Assembly: GCF_030389965.1 (NCBI RefSeq)
Contig: NZ_CP128400.1
Span: 1,674,001 to 1,738,000 of the forward strand
From: Candidatus Chlorohelix allophototropha
GTDB lineage: Bacteria; Chloroflexota; Chloroflexia; Chloroheliales; Chloroheliaceae
Direction: 5' to 3'
DNA: 64,000 nt
In this document: positions 52,062 through 61,053 of the stretch, piece by piece
Position numbering within the stretch: position 1 is the stretch's first letter
Layout of the letters: every line of letters begins with the position of its first letter
Position numbers and translations under genes: made by a program
Notes under the pieces: model-generated
The model's input: the letters and a program-made list of their open reading frames with translations, nothing else
Database searches by the model: none
What the model was told of the DNA's origin: nothing

Positions 52062-52769
52062 ATGCTAATTGTTGAAAATCTACACACCTATTATGGTTCT
52101 ATCGCTGCACTAAAAGGCATCAGCCTTAAAGTTGCGGAAGGCAGCGTGGTGGCGTTGGTAGGCGCGAACGGCGCAGGAAAATCTACCACCCTAAACTCCA
52201 TCAGTGGGTTACTCCAACCTCGCAGCGGCTATATTCGTTATAAAGAGCGAGATATAACCGGATGGCGAGCCGATTCGGTTGCCGCGCTTGGTCTGGTGCA
52301 AGTGCCGGAAGGTCGGCAAATTCTCTCCCCGCTCTCGGTTGAAGAAAACCTGTTGCTTGGGGCTTATACGCGCCGTGACAGGGGTATAAACCGCGATCTT
52401 GAAGCTATTTTCACCCGCTTTCCGCGCCTTAAAGAGCGGCGCACGCAACTGGCAGGCTTGCTTTCAGGGGGTGAACAGCAAATGCTGGCGATAGGACGCG
52501 CCTTGATGGCAAAACCTCAGCTTTTGATGCTGGACGAACCGAGTTTGGGGTTAGCGCCCCTTATTGTGCAGGAAGTGTTCAGCATCATTTCCGAGCTAAA
52601 AGCGCAAGGTTCTACTATTCTGCTGGTAGAGCAAAACGCCCGCAAAGCCTTACAAGTGGCAGATTACGCCTATGTGCTGGAAAGTGGTCGCGTGGTAAAA
52701 GAAGGCGCGGCTGCCCAACTTCAGGGCGACCCTACCATCGTGGAGGCTTATCTCGGCAAACACTCCTGA
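52062..52769 (+). CDS. livF: Branched-chain amino acid ABC transporter ATPase LivF
   Basis: 235 residues, the usual LivF length. Walker A GANGAGKST; VQVPEGRQILSPLSVEENLLLGAY after the Q-loop; signature LSGGEQQMLAIGRAL; Walker B LLMLDEPSLGLAPLI; H-loop region LLVEQNARKAL; and the end GDPTIVEAYLG. It is the second ATPase of the LivFGHMK importer and the last gene of the operon. About 180 bases without a gene follow. Confidence 0.95.
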   Translation: MLIVENLHTYYGSIAALKGISLKVAEGSVVALVGANGAGKSTTLNSISGLLQPRSGYIRYKERDITGWRADSVAALGLVQVPEGRQILSPLSVEENLLLGAYTRRDRGINRDLEAIFTRFPRLKERRTQLAGLLSGGEQQMLAIGRALMAKPQLLMLDEPSLGLAPLIVQEVFSIISELKAQGSTILLVEQNARKALQVADYAYVLESGRVVKEGAAAQLQGDPTIVEAYLGKHS

Positions 52770-52951
52770 AATTCGTAATGCGTTATGTCAACTAAGATTC
52801 AAGTTAAGTTTTCCATTAAACCATCATAATCGGGTGTATTTTATATTGACCTTTCTGCCATAAAGTATTAAACTAGGCTAACTTTCGGGTCCCCGTGCTT
52901 TTCGGACACTTTTCTATTTCCAAACTGAGCCTAAAAGAATGAGGTAAGAGC

Positions 52952-55228
52952 ATGCCACCCGGCAAGTCAGATTTGCTGCTCGAACAGGGCATTGCCGCTT
53001 TCAAAGCCAAACGCAAAGCAGAAGCCCGCCGCTTGGTTGGTCTTGCCATCTACAAAGACCACACCAACGAAAAAGCATGGCTGTGGCTGGCAGCATTAGT
53101 AGAAGAACCTGAGCGGAAAAAAGAGTGTTTCGAGCGGGTGCTGTCGCTCAACGCTGAGAATCGAATCGCGCGGGTTGGTTTGGAAAAACTTGCCGAGCCG
53201 CCTCAAATCCCTGAGCCTGCGCAAGATTTGCCACAGCCTGAAGCGGGAGTCGAAATCAAGCTTGGCAACACCGGAACTAGCGTTTACCCCACCGCTGAAG
53301 AAGTGATTAACGCCGAATTGCGCGAAATTTCGCCTGAAGAAACCGGATTAGCAGTTATCGAATCAGGCAATGCCCCAGAAGTTCCCGCGCCTGATAAAGA
53401 AACCGCTAGAGTGCAAGGCAAAATCCACAAGGTAAAATCGCTATATGAACCTTACGTGCTAACCGACAACGGGCGTAAGTTGTTAGCGCGTCATATTTAT
53501 AACGGCAGCTTTGCACTTTATAGCGCCGACTCACAATTTAAAGAGCAATCCGACCGTCTGGTAGAAGATAAGCATGAATACTATCGCACCCCCGCCAACC
53601 TGAAGAATATCGCGCTCGATAGTTTTCTTGAACAGGTAGGCAACCTACCTGAAGCCGAAGCGTTAGATTTAATTTTGAGCCTGTGCGACAATTTGTTGGC
53701 ATATTACCCGAAAAAACAGGCTAAATGTTGGTTGGGAACAGGCGCACATGGGATGCACGATATTAAGGTATCGGCAGAGGGCGAGTTAGAACCTGATTTT
53801 GAATTTGTTGACATGCCTGCGACTGAACATGCCCATTTGTTTTTACCACCCGAATATAGCAAGCGTTCGGATAGAGACCAACGCAGCGATGAATTTACCG
53901 TCTGCGCCATCCTTTATTATATGATTACCGCCGATATTGAGGGTCTTACCCAGTATCGCAATCGCGGAAGGGCTTTGTTGTTCGAGCATAACGGGCAACC
54001 CCTTGATCGCAAACTGGTTAAAACGCTCGAAAAAGGGCTTGCGCTTACACCACAACGGCGTTTCCCAACCTTCCAAGCCTTACGCGATGAACTGGCGGTA
54101 GCCCATCGACAGCACTATCCTACCCGGCGTAGCGGGCTATGGAGTGCGGTAGCGGTGCTGGTAGTGGCGCTGGTTTCGGTGGCTATCATCGGACTATCGC
54201 AAAACTGGTGGAGCTTTGGAAACAAAGTCGAGCCTGTTACTACTGCGGCGCTGGCAATCACCACCGAAAAAACCGTGCCACTTATTTCCACCATCGCGCC
54301 TACAGACAGTCCCACCAATACAGCAAATTTACGCCCGACCATTTTACCGAGCGCGGCAGCAGTTGCGCCCGTTACCACTGCTTCTGCCCAAACCCAACCG
54401 GGCAGGCTCTTGCTTCAGCAATTCAGCGCGAAAGAGCCGCTAATAACCTTGTTCTTCAACGCGCTTAATCGTGATAACAAGCCGGTACAAGATATAAAAA
54501 GTCAGGGTTTGCGCCTTTACATGGATGGGCGGGAGATAACCGTTATGAAGCTTGAGCAAACAGACGAGCCGGTAACGGCGCTATTTGCACTCGATACCAG
54601 CGAAAATATGCCTATAACAGTGCTGAACCGTGCCAAAGATAGTATCAACCTGATTAGCGCAAACTTTAATAATAAAAGCCGCTTGGGCTTGCTGCGCTAT
54701 GCCGTCACATCGGAAATCGCGGTAGAGTTGGGGAGCGACCCAACCAAAATCGCCGAATCTTTGAAAAACTACCGCCCGGATGGGGCAAACGCCACTTTCG
54801 ATGCGCTGCTCAATGGGGTAGAACAATTCAAGGGGAGTAGCGGGCGCAAAGCTCTGGTATTGTTTACCGCCGGGGGCGATAACTTCAGCCCGTTAACGCG
54901 CCCCTCATTTATACTAGACCGCTTGCTGGAATATGACGTGAACCTTTATGTGGTCAGCTATCGCCCCACCCCACAGGCTGCCTCTAGTTTGCGCCAAATG
55001 GCTGAAATGTCAGGGGGCTATTATGCGGAGGCGCAGAACGAAAACGAACTTGGCATGGCACAGGAGAGCCTGAAGCAACTCCTGAGCCATCCCTTCAAGC
55101 TAAGTTTTAATCTAGCTGATCAGCCGGATACCAATCCGGTAACTCCCACCGCCGGACAGAAAAGACGGCTAGTTTTGCAATATTTGGTAGATGAAGCGCT
55201 GGTGGTAGCCGCAAAACTGGTGGATTAA
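52952..55228 (+). CDS. TPR-pseudokinase-TM-VWA membrane protein
   Basis: 758 residues. Residues 1-75 form TPR-like helices (EQGIAAFKAKRKAEARRLVG; AWLWLAALVEEPERKKECFERVLSL). About 160-385 resembles the C-lobe of a Ser/Thr protein kinase (FLPPEYSKRSDRDQRSDEFT, VCAILYYMITA, LEKGLALTPQRRFPTFQALRDEL) but lacks a visible glycine loop, VAIK and HRD, so it is probably a pseudokinase. A single membrane helix lies at about 393-415, followed by a Ser/Thr/Pro-rich linker. A von Willebrand A domain fills about 535-720, with the metal site reading DTSEN, not DxSxS. The layout puts the VWA domain outside the cell and the kinase-like domain inside. GAGGTAAGAGC precedes the ATG. Confidence 0.7.
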   Translation: MPPGKSDLLLEQGIAAFKAKRKAEARRLVGLAIYKDHTNEKAWLWLAALVEEPERKKECFERVLSLNAENRIARVGLEKLAEPPQIPEPAQDLPQPEAGVEIKLGNTGTSVYPTAEEVINAELREISPEETGLAVIESGNAPEVPAPDKETARVQGKIHKVKSLYEPYVLTDNGRKLLARHIYNGSFALYSADSQFKEQSDRLVEDKHEYYRTPANLKNIALDSFLEQVGNLPEAEALDLILSLCDNLLAYYPKKQAKCWLGTGAHGMHDIKVSAEGELEPDFEFVDMPATEHAHLFLPPEYSKRSDRDQRSDEFTVCAILYYMITADIEGLTQYRNRGRALLFEHNGQPLDRKLVKTLEKGLALTPQRRFPTFQALRDELAVAHRQHYPTRRSGLWSAVAVLVVALVSVAIIGLSQNWWSFGNKVEPVTTAALAITTEKTVPLISTIAPTDSPTNTANLRPTILPSAAAVAPVTTASAQTQPGRLLLQQFSAKEPLITLFFNALNRDNKPVQDIKSQGLRLYMDGREITVMKLEQTDEPVTALFALDTSENMPITVLNRAKDSINLISANFNNKSRLGLLRYAVTSEIAVELGSDPTKIAESLKNYRPDGANATFDALLNGVEQFKGSSGRKALVLFTAGGDNFSPLTRPSFILDRLLEYDVNLYVVSYRPTPQAASSLRQMAEMSGGYYAEAQNENELGMAQESLKQLLSHPFKLSFNLADQPDTNPVTPTAGQKRRLVLQYLVDEALVVAAKLVD

Positions 55229-55828
55229 TTATAATGGCTTCGCATGTAATAGCCCGAAAAGCTCTTCTCCGGCGCGTTGGTGATGTGAGCGTTTAGGTGG
55301 ATGTAGCCGTTTAATCTCGAATTTAGTTGAGAAAAGCTGTGTAACTTCGTTTGCGCTGGTGCTAAAGGGAGGACCGCCTTCCCGACCATGCGTGTAAAAC
55401 ACCGCTACCAGCATCCCTCCCGGTTTGAGTAGCGAGTGAATAGCATGCACATAATCCTCACGCAATCCGGGATCAATGGCACAGAAACAGGTATGCTCTA
55501 CCGCAAAATCAAAACTGCCCTTGTAAGGGTTGGGCAACTTAAAGATGTCCTGTTGAACAAAGTTTATCTGGTGTGATAACCCCATCTCTTTAGCCCGTTT
55601 CTGGCTGGTGCTTACGGCAGAAGGCGCAAAATCAAAACCCGTTACCTCAAACCCTTTCGCAGCAAAAAATAAAGCATCATGCCCGTTTCCACTGCCGGGC
55701 ACAACGATTTTGCCGAAGCTTGGGGCATCCTGCTCTTGGAGAAATTCCACAAAGGGCGGGGCGGGTTCTCCAATATCCCAACCGGCGCGCCCTTCACGAT
55801 AGCGTTCATCCCAAAATGATGCGTTCAT
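55229..55828 (-). CDS. SAM-dependent methyltransferase (thiopurine methyltransferase-like)
   Basis: 199 residues of a class I methyltransferase. The N-terminus MNASFWDERYREGRAGWDIG matches the TPMT family. Motif I is IVVPGSGNGHDALFFAAKG, the acidic residue of motif II is in VTGFDFAPSAV, and motif IV is VEHTCFCAIDP, a mark of TPMT-like proteins, which methylate thiols, selenium or halides. The natural substrate is unknown. AAGGAAG precedes the ATG. Its stop adjoins the end of the VWA gene, with the two genes convergent and no terminator between. Confidence 0.85.
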   Translation of the reverse strand: MNASFWDERYREGRAGWDIGEPAPPFVEFLQEQDAPSFGKIVVPGSGNGHDALFFAAKGFEVTGFDFAPSAVSTSQKRAKEMGLSHQINFVQQDIFKLPNPYKGSFDFAVEHTCFCAIDPGLREDYVHAIHSLLKPGGMLVAVFYTHGREGGPPFSTSANEVTQLFSTKFEIKRLHPPKRSHHQRAGEELFGLLHAKPL

Positions 55829-56272
55829 AGTTTTATACTTCCTTAAGCAAATTTAACTTTTAGCTCAAACAAACCGAGTCCAAACATAGCCCTTGCCATG
55901 TATTTTTGCCAACTCAGCGTTTACCTTATAAACAGCGGTCAGAACAAGAAAAGTAGCGCGTTGGATGGGGCAGTCGAATAAAGCTTAGTAATAGCAAGTC
56001 GGATATTTGAAGCATAGTTCTTTTATCGGGCAATTTCTCTCTCCAGACCACGTAGGGAAATAATAGCATACAAGTGCGCAGAGTCACATTAATAAAGTAA
56101 TTGCATCACAGTATAAAAATGCAATATTTGTTAAATTTAATATAGTAGTAGTAAAGAGTAAGTAAGGGTATTTTTCCAACAGTGAAGCAAAACCACACCC
56201 CACTATTTCTTCGCTTACTCGCCATTTAAAAGAAATAAGCTGTTGTTCGAACTTCCTGATTGGAGGGGCATT
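55829..56272. other. Gene-free AT-rich region
   Basis: About 440 bases between divergent genes. I see no coding frame, no clear hairpin and no repeat copy. It probably carries the promoters of both flanking genes. Confidence 0.4.
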
Positions 56273-56797
56273 ATGGTCATCGATAATGAAACTGCTACCG
56301 TAACAACTCGCAGATTAATTGCTCTTGGTATTTGTGAATATCATCAGGACAACAAACAGGCAGCCTTCGAACATTTTCAGAAAGCGCTTGAACTTGAACC
56401 GACTAATGAAACCGCGCTAATTTGGTGTGGGCGACTCTCCTGCAACCCGGAAGAAGCTAAAATGTACCTCAATCGGATTTTAAGCCGCAATCCGCAGAAC
56501 ACTATCGCAAAAAGATATTATGAATTGGTGGAAAAAAAAGAGCGCACAAATACTAAACAAGCAACCCTCAAAACCCCGAAAGAGTATTACGACAACGATA
56601 AAGTACAGGTGAAGGTAGCGGAGTATTTGGTCAAACGTGGAGTTCTAAACGAATTAAAAGTGCGGGCGGCTTTACATTACCAAGCTTGTATGCGCCTAGA
56701 AGGTAAAATATACCGCTTGGACGAAATACTATCAGATTTCGGCTATCTCGCCGAAGCACAAATGCTAACCGCCGCACAATCTTTTCTTGATCTTTAG
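56273..56797 (+). CDS. TPR and MshEN-like domain protein
   Basis: 174 residues, soluble. The N-terminal part has a TPR pair (ICEYHQDNKQAAFEHFQKALELEP, then EEAKMYLNRILSRNPQN). The C-terminal 60 residues (VAEYLVKRGVLNELKVRAAL, then YRLDEILSDFGYLAEAQMLTAA) resemble half of the N-terminal domain of type II secretion/pilus ATPases (GspE/MshE), which in MshE binds c-di-GMP. Whether ligand binding is kept cannot be judged. I choose the ATG at 56273 because GGAGGGG lies before it; the frame opens ten codons earlier. No secretion genes are near. Confidence 0.6.
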   Translation: MVIDNETATVTTRRLIALGICEYHQDNKQAAFEHFQKALELEPTNETALIWCGRLSCNPEEAKMYLNRILSRNPQNTIAKRYYELVEKKERTNTKQATLKTPKEYYDNDKVQVKVAEYLVKRGVLNELKVRAALHYQACMRLEGKIYRLDEILSDFGYLAEAQMLTAAQSFLDL

Positions 56798-56819
56798 CAG
56801 TAATCGCAGCGTGTAAATC

Positions 56820-57281
56820 TCACGCAGATCGGTCGTTTAATGCACCTTGATTATAGCCCCCATGCATCAAACATTTGAGATGGGCAGTGGTCAGCCCGGC
56901 GCTTACTAATGTTCCGGTAAGCTGAATACGTTTGCACATAAACTGGCGCAAACTTGTTTCCAAGTCTCGATCGTGCCAAATTATGGACTCAAGAGTTCTA
57001 TAAAATAACCGGAGAATTTTCAGTTCTTCTTCAAGGCAAGCGCCTCTTTTCAGAGAAAATGTGGCAAAGGTAGAATATTCTTTACCGTTCAGGGGCTGGA
57101 AACAACTAAAGGGCAAATAACGCTCGGTCAAGTAGAAAAGCACTTCTTCTGATAAATCTTGAAAATGGGTGTTACCGGATTGTTTTATTGCCTGTGTTGT
57201 TTCTACCAGAATCTGTTCGCGATTTAAATTAATCCAGGCATCCAGTTGGTAGCTACACTCAGCCTCAGTATTATTTTGCAT
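56820..57281 (-). CDS. Protein of unknown function, RsbR-N-like helical domain
   Basis: 153 residues, helical and soluble. It begins with a polar stretch and continues LDAWINLNREQILVETTQAI, LSEEVLFYLTERYLPFSCF, LEEELKILRLFYRTLESIIW. The spacing recalls the helical sensory N-terminal domain of RsbR- or globin-like stressosome proteins, but no firm motif is present. It is alone between a TPR/MshEN gene and guaB. Coding is supported by composition and length; the function is unknown. Confidence 0.5.
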   Translation of the reverse strand: MQNNTEAECSYQLDAWINLNREQILVETTQAIKQSGNTHFQDLSEEVLFYLTERYLPFSCFQPLNGKEYSTFATFSLKRGACLEEELKILRLFYRTLESIIWHDRDLETSLRQFMCKRIQLTGTLVSAGLTTAHLKCLMHGGYNQGALNDRSA

Positions 57282-57481
57282 AAGTCACCCAAGACCAGGA
57301 TAAGTTGTACTGCCTAATTAAAAATAAACAGTTAACAATACTACAGTATTTTATAAATGGGAAAGCAGTGAACATAAACTGATACCAGAAATAATCACAA
57401 GTTGTGATAATTGTAACATGCGAATCATCGTTACAAAATATACAAAGGATTTCAAAACACGTCCTTTTATAGGTCTAAAGC

Positions 57482-57509
57482 ATTAAAATAGACGGGTGGT
57501 TAGCCCGTC
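57482..57509 (-). terminator. Probable terminator of guaB
   Basis: On the minus strand GACGGG / CCCGTC with a 7-base loop is followed by TATTTTAAT. It starts about 40 bases after the guaB stop. Confidence 0.65.
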
Positions 57510-57548
57510 CAATTTATATGCTTTTTACTCTATTATTTGATTCTGAAC

Positions 57549-59036
57549 CTAATCTCGGTATCTCACCTCGTAATTAGGCGCTTCTTTGGTAATAACGACA
57601 TCATGCGGGTGGCTTTCTTTCAAGCTGGCGGAAGTAATTTGCATGAAGCGTGAGTTGGTTTGAAGCTCATTAATAGAACCTGCCCCCACATAGCCCATAC
57701 CACTCCGCAAGCCGCCCATTAACTGGAATACCAGATTGCTCAGAGAACCGCGATATGGCACGCGCCCTTCAATGCCTTCCGGCACAAGCTTAACCGAATC
57801 TTTTATTTCATCCTGATGGTAACGCTCGCGTGCGCCTTCGCCCGCTTTCATCGCCCCCATCGAACCCATCCCGCGATATTCCTTGAAGTGTTCGCCTTGG
57901 AATAAAACCACATCTCCGGGGCTTTCTTCTACCCCTGCGAATAGCGAACCAATCATAACGGTGCTTGCACCCGCCGCTAATGCCTTGGTAATATCGCCAC
58001 TGTATTTCACACCACCATCCGCTATAACCGGAATATTATATTTTGCGCCAACCTCGGCAGCTTCCATAATTGCCGTTACCTGCGGCACGCCCACCCCTGT
58101 TACCACGCGCGTAGTACAGATTGAGCCGGGACCTACCCCGATTCGAACCGCATCCGCACCCGCTTTAATCAGAGCTTCCGTACCATCGCCTGTCGCCACA
58201 TTTCCGGCAATAATCGCCACATTGGGGAATTTCTCTTTAAGCTGGGTTACAGCCCGCTGTACTGCCCGCGCATGCCCATGAGAGCTATCCAACACCAGTA
58301 CATCCACATTGTGGCGTACCAGTTCGCCAGCCCGATCCAGCATATCGCGTCCAACCCCTAACGCCGCGCCACACAGCAACCGACCGATATGGTCTTTGGC
58401 AGCATTGGGATATTTTATCTTTTTCTGAATATCCTTAACGGTAATCAAACCCTTCAAAAAGCCGTGTTCATCCACAATCGGCAACTTCTCGATACGATAC
58501 TGATGCAGGATTTTTTTGGCTTCATCCAGCGTAGTACCCATCGGAGCGGTAATCAACCGTTTATTGGTCATCAATTCCGAAATGGGCTTACTAAAATCTT
58601 CCTCGAAGCGAATATCGCGGTTGGTGAGAATACCTACCAGCAAACCCCTATCATCAGTGATGGGAATACCGCTGATATGGAATTTCTCCATCATCGCTAA
58701 ACCTTCGCTCAAGTTGGTAGTGGGCTTAAGCGTGATAGGGTCGAGAATCATACCCGCCTCACTGCGTTTAACCTTATCCACTTCCTCCGCCTGACGCTCA
58801 ATAGTGAGGTTACGATGGATAACGCCTAGACCACCCTCCTGAGCCAACGCAATAGCCATACGTGCCTCAGTAACAGTATCCATCGGAGAACTAAGCAACG
58901 GGATTTTTAATCTAATATTCTGGGTCAGGTTAGTGGAAACATCCACTGTAGCAGGAATAACTTCCGAATCTGAGGGAATCAAAAGCACATCGTCAAAAGT
59001 TAAACCCGTATAAACAAAACGGTCACTGATTGCCAT
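57549..59036 (-). CDS. guaB: IMP dehydrogenase
   Basis: 495 residues, standard length. The TIM barrel starts FTFDD-like ([18 protein letters not shown]). A CBS pair lies at about 95-210 ([39 protein letters not shown]). Barrel motifs follow: [26 protein letters not shown], and the catalytic loop [11 protein letters not shown] with Cys307. MIGSLFAG, the mobile flap [10 protein letters not shown] and ERYHQ come after. It converts IMP to XMP with NAD, the committed step of GMP synthesis, and acts as a cytoplasmic tetramer. GGATGGAGTA precedes the ATG. It lies downstream of a DinB-type gene but is separated from it by a terminator. Confidence 0.97.
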   Translation of the reverse strand: MAISDRFVYTGLTFDDVLLIPSDSEVIPATVDVSTNLTQNIRLKIPLLSSPMDTVTEARMAIALAQEGGLGVIHRNLTIERQAEEVDKVKRSEAGMILDPITLKPTTNLSEGLAMMEKFHISGIPITDDRGLLVGILTNRDIRFEEDFSKPISELMTNKRLITAPMGTTLDEAKKILHQYRIEKLPIVDEHGFLKGLITVKDIQKKIKYPNAAKDHIGRLLCGAALGVGRDMLDRAGELVRHNVDVLVLDSSHGHARAVQRAVTQLKEKFPNVAIIAGNVATGDGTEALIKAGADAVRIGVGPGSICTTRVVTGVGVPQVTAIMEAAEVGAKYNIPVIADGGVKYSGDITKALAAGASTVMIGSLFAGVEESPGDVVLFQGEHFKEYRGMGSMGAMKAGEGARERYHQDEIKDSVKLVPEGIEGRVPYRGSLSNLVFQLMGGLRSGMGYVGAGSINELQTNSRFMQITSASLKESHPHDVVITKEAPNYEVRYRD

Positions 59037-59059
59037 TACTCCATCCTCATATAAATGAA

Positions 59060-59090
59060 TACAAAGAAGCCCCGACTCGCTCGGGGCTTA
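59060..59090 (-). terminator. Intrinsic terminator of the DinB-like gene
   Basis: AAGCCCCGA / TCGGGGCTT, a 9-bp stem with a 5-base loop, followed on the minus strand by CTTTGT. It separates the DinB-like gene from guaB. Confidence 0.85.
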
Positions 59091-59103
59091 CGGTCTTACA
59101 CAC

Positions 59104-59589
59104 TCAATGGGCTATTTTCAAGTTACTACGTATCTGTTCCAAATGTTCCTCAGTTTGGCTTACCAGAGCAGAGGCAACATCCATAACATTGAGATGCCCT
59201 CGTTCTTGATGAAAAGCGCCTTTCAGCCATTGTAAAGGACCTAAGCCCTTGAATAACTCAAGATTGCGTTCTCGATTGGTGTCCCATTCCTGAAGTACTT
59301 CCTCCCAAAGTTGGCGTGAATAACCTTTTTCTTCTGCCAGCTCATCGGGATTAAAGGAACGAAGGAACGGTTCATCATCTTCCACCATACGTACACAACG
59401 ATCATGAAATATTTCATCAACATCGCGCATATGGCAGATAATTTCCTTCACACTCCATTCCTGTGGAGTGGGTTTAAATTCGTAAAGCTTTGGGCTGAGC
59501 CCCTCTATTTCCCGGTTTAGAAGCTGAGTCAGTTCTGAAAGCTTCTTGATAGTTACTTTTGCTTGGGCTATAGTTTCGGACTCGAACAT
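59104..59589 (-). CDS. DinB/YfiT-like four-helix-bundle protein
   Basis: 161 residues. The DinB_2 pattern is seen: a long first helix, then WSVKEIICHMRDVDEIFHDR with a His at the metal position, a middle helix pair, and a C-terminal LVSQTEEHLEQIRSNL with the last His. The first histidine and the final His suit the usual three-His metal site; the third is probably in HQERGHLNVMD. Members include mycothiol- and bacillithiol-dependent transferases and many proteins of unknown role. GGGAGTAGAG precedes the ATG. A terminator ends it before guaB. Confidence 0.78.
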   Translation of the reverse strand: MFESETIAQAKVTIKKLSELTQLLNREIEGLSPKLYEFKPTPQEWSVKEIICHMRDVDEIFHDRCVRMVEDDEPFLRSFNPDELAEEKGYSRQLWEEVLQEWDTNRERNLELFKGLGPLQWLKGAFHQERGHLNVMDVASALVSQTEEHLEQIRSNLKIAH

Positions 59590-59641
59590 AATATCTCTAC
59601 TCCCTGTGTCAGATGCCGGTTTAGTGAATTGATAAGCAGTA

Positions 59642-60262
59642 CTATTTACTAAAAACCGCTTTATAGCGCTCGAAATCCGCAGGAGTATTAAGATTTAAGA
59701 AACTGCGCAAAGCCGGGTCATATTGTTCCAACTCACTGCTTAACACGTACCGGGTAACTATCGAAGCCAGAAAGTCGGACATTTTAAATCTATTTTCGCC
59801 CAGATATTCTTTAACAACCGCTAACACCCTTGCGTTATAAATAGCGCAAAGTGGCTCAGGTAGCCCCTCCGGGTTCAACGGCACCAAAGCGTCCCTCGAT
59901 TTGCCTTCTTCTTCCCATTCAACCAGCGCTTTAAGCAACTCGGTTTGGACAAAAGGCATATCACACGCCAGCAAAAGATATTGTTGTGCCACCAGAGCTT
60001 CTATACCTGCTTCAAGACCCGCCAAAGGACCGCCACCCGGTTGATTATCTACTACTACCTGCAGGCTTGGTTTTAGAAACTCGTATTTTTCGGGCTGGTT
60101 TGTAACAAGCACAATACCGGCGCTTGCTACCGGGCGAGCCGCCTCTACTATCATTTCAAGCAGAGTCAAACCGTCCTTTTCAAACTTCAGCAAGGCTTTG
60201 TCAATGCCCATCCTACGGCTCCGACCACCTGCCAAAATTATAACACCTGTGTTTTTACTCAA
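59642..60262 (-). CDS. mobA: Molybdenum cofactor guanylyltransferase MobA
   Basis: 206 residues. The nucleotidyltransferase signature LAGGRSRRMGIDKALL is at the N-terminus, followed by VVDNQPGGGPLAGLEAGIEA and the metal-binding Asp in LLACDMPFVQTELL, then PLNPEGLPEPLCAIYNARVL. These are the usual MobA blocks. It joins GMP to molybdopterin to make the bis-MGD cofactor or its precursor, used by DMSO-reductase-type enzymes. Other Mo-cofactor genes are not in this window. The start is TTG with GAGGAG upstream; a DinB-like gene follows at 52 bases. Confidence 0.9.
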   Translation of the reverse strand: MSKNTGVIILAGGRSRRMGIDKALLKFEKDGLTLLEMIVEAARPVASAGIVLVTNQPEKYEFLKPSLQVVVDNQPGGGPLAGLEAGIEALVAQQYLLLACDMPFVQTELLKALVEWEEEGKSRDALVPLNPEGLPEPLCAIYNARVLAVVKEYLGENRFKMSDFLASIVTRYVLSSELEQYDPALRSFLNLNTPADFERYKAVFSK

Positions 60263-60459
60263 CTGTACTCCTCATAACGCTGACCTGAGTCCATACTTTA
60301 GGTCATAATTATCAATTTTATGCTACCACAACCTACAATGTATTGCAATCATAATAAAGTTGCGGCTCACCTTAAGCCGTGTTAAGATGTGCTCTGAAAT
60401 TTTAAGACTGCAATATTTTGTATTTTTAATCTTTTTTCTGGACACCATCAATTCCACCT

Positions 60460-61032
60460 ATGGCGCTACCTAAGAATTTATCCATACACCGTAACCATTG
60501 CAATCGCCGTTTAGTCGGCAAGGTAACGGTGGTTTTTGTCTTTTTAGGACCTATACTGGTGCCGCTGTTGTGGAGCAGTGGTGTTCCACTTTTTATGGAT
60601 ATCGCCGATTTTAGTTGGAACATCGGGCAAGCCATTTGCGCACACACCGAGAAAAGCTTTACTATAGGTGGGGAACCGATGATGGTGTGTGCGCGTTGTT
60701 TTGGCGCATGTACAGGCTTACTGGTAACAAGTTTACTTTATTATTACACGGGGCTGTTGCGTGCCCGTTTACCGCGCAACCGCCTGCACCTTGCTACCTT
60801 AATTGCGCTTTTATTTATGCCGTGGCTCATCGATAGCGCTTTGCAACGGCTTGATTTGTGGCAAACCGACATGTGGTTGATGTTCCCAACCGGCTTTCTG
60901 GGTGGAAGCGCGTTGGTTTTTGCGCCTTTCCTGTTCTCGCCCTTGCCCGAAAAAGAGGTGCAAGCCGAGGATAAGCTTGAACCAGATTTCTATCTACCTG
61001 AAGCGGTGCATGAACTTGCCATCGGAAAATAA
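60460..61032 (+). CDS. DUF2085 membrane protein
   Basis: 190 residues with four to five hydrophobic helices. The family motif appears as ICAHTEKSFTIGGEPMMVCARCFGACTG: a His beside a Cys, then the CARC(x)G cluster, which could bind a metal or haem. The rest is membrane helices (LATLIALLFMPWLIDSALQR) and an acidic tail. The family function is unknown. The ribosome site is weak. purL begins 21 bases after its stop on the same strand, so co-transcription is likely. Confidence 0.8.
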   Translation: MALPKNLSIHRNHCNRRLVGKVTVVFVFLGPILVPLLWSSGVPLFMDIADFSWNIGQAICAHTEKSFTIGGEPMMVCARCFGACTGLLVTSLLYYYTGLLRARLPRNRLHLATLIALLFMPWLIDSALQRLDLWQTDMWLMFPTGFLGGSALVFAPFLFSPLPEKEVQAEDKLEPDFYLPEAVHELAIGK

Positions 61033-61053
61033 TTCCTGAGAAGGTGTAAAGAG

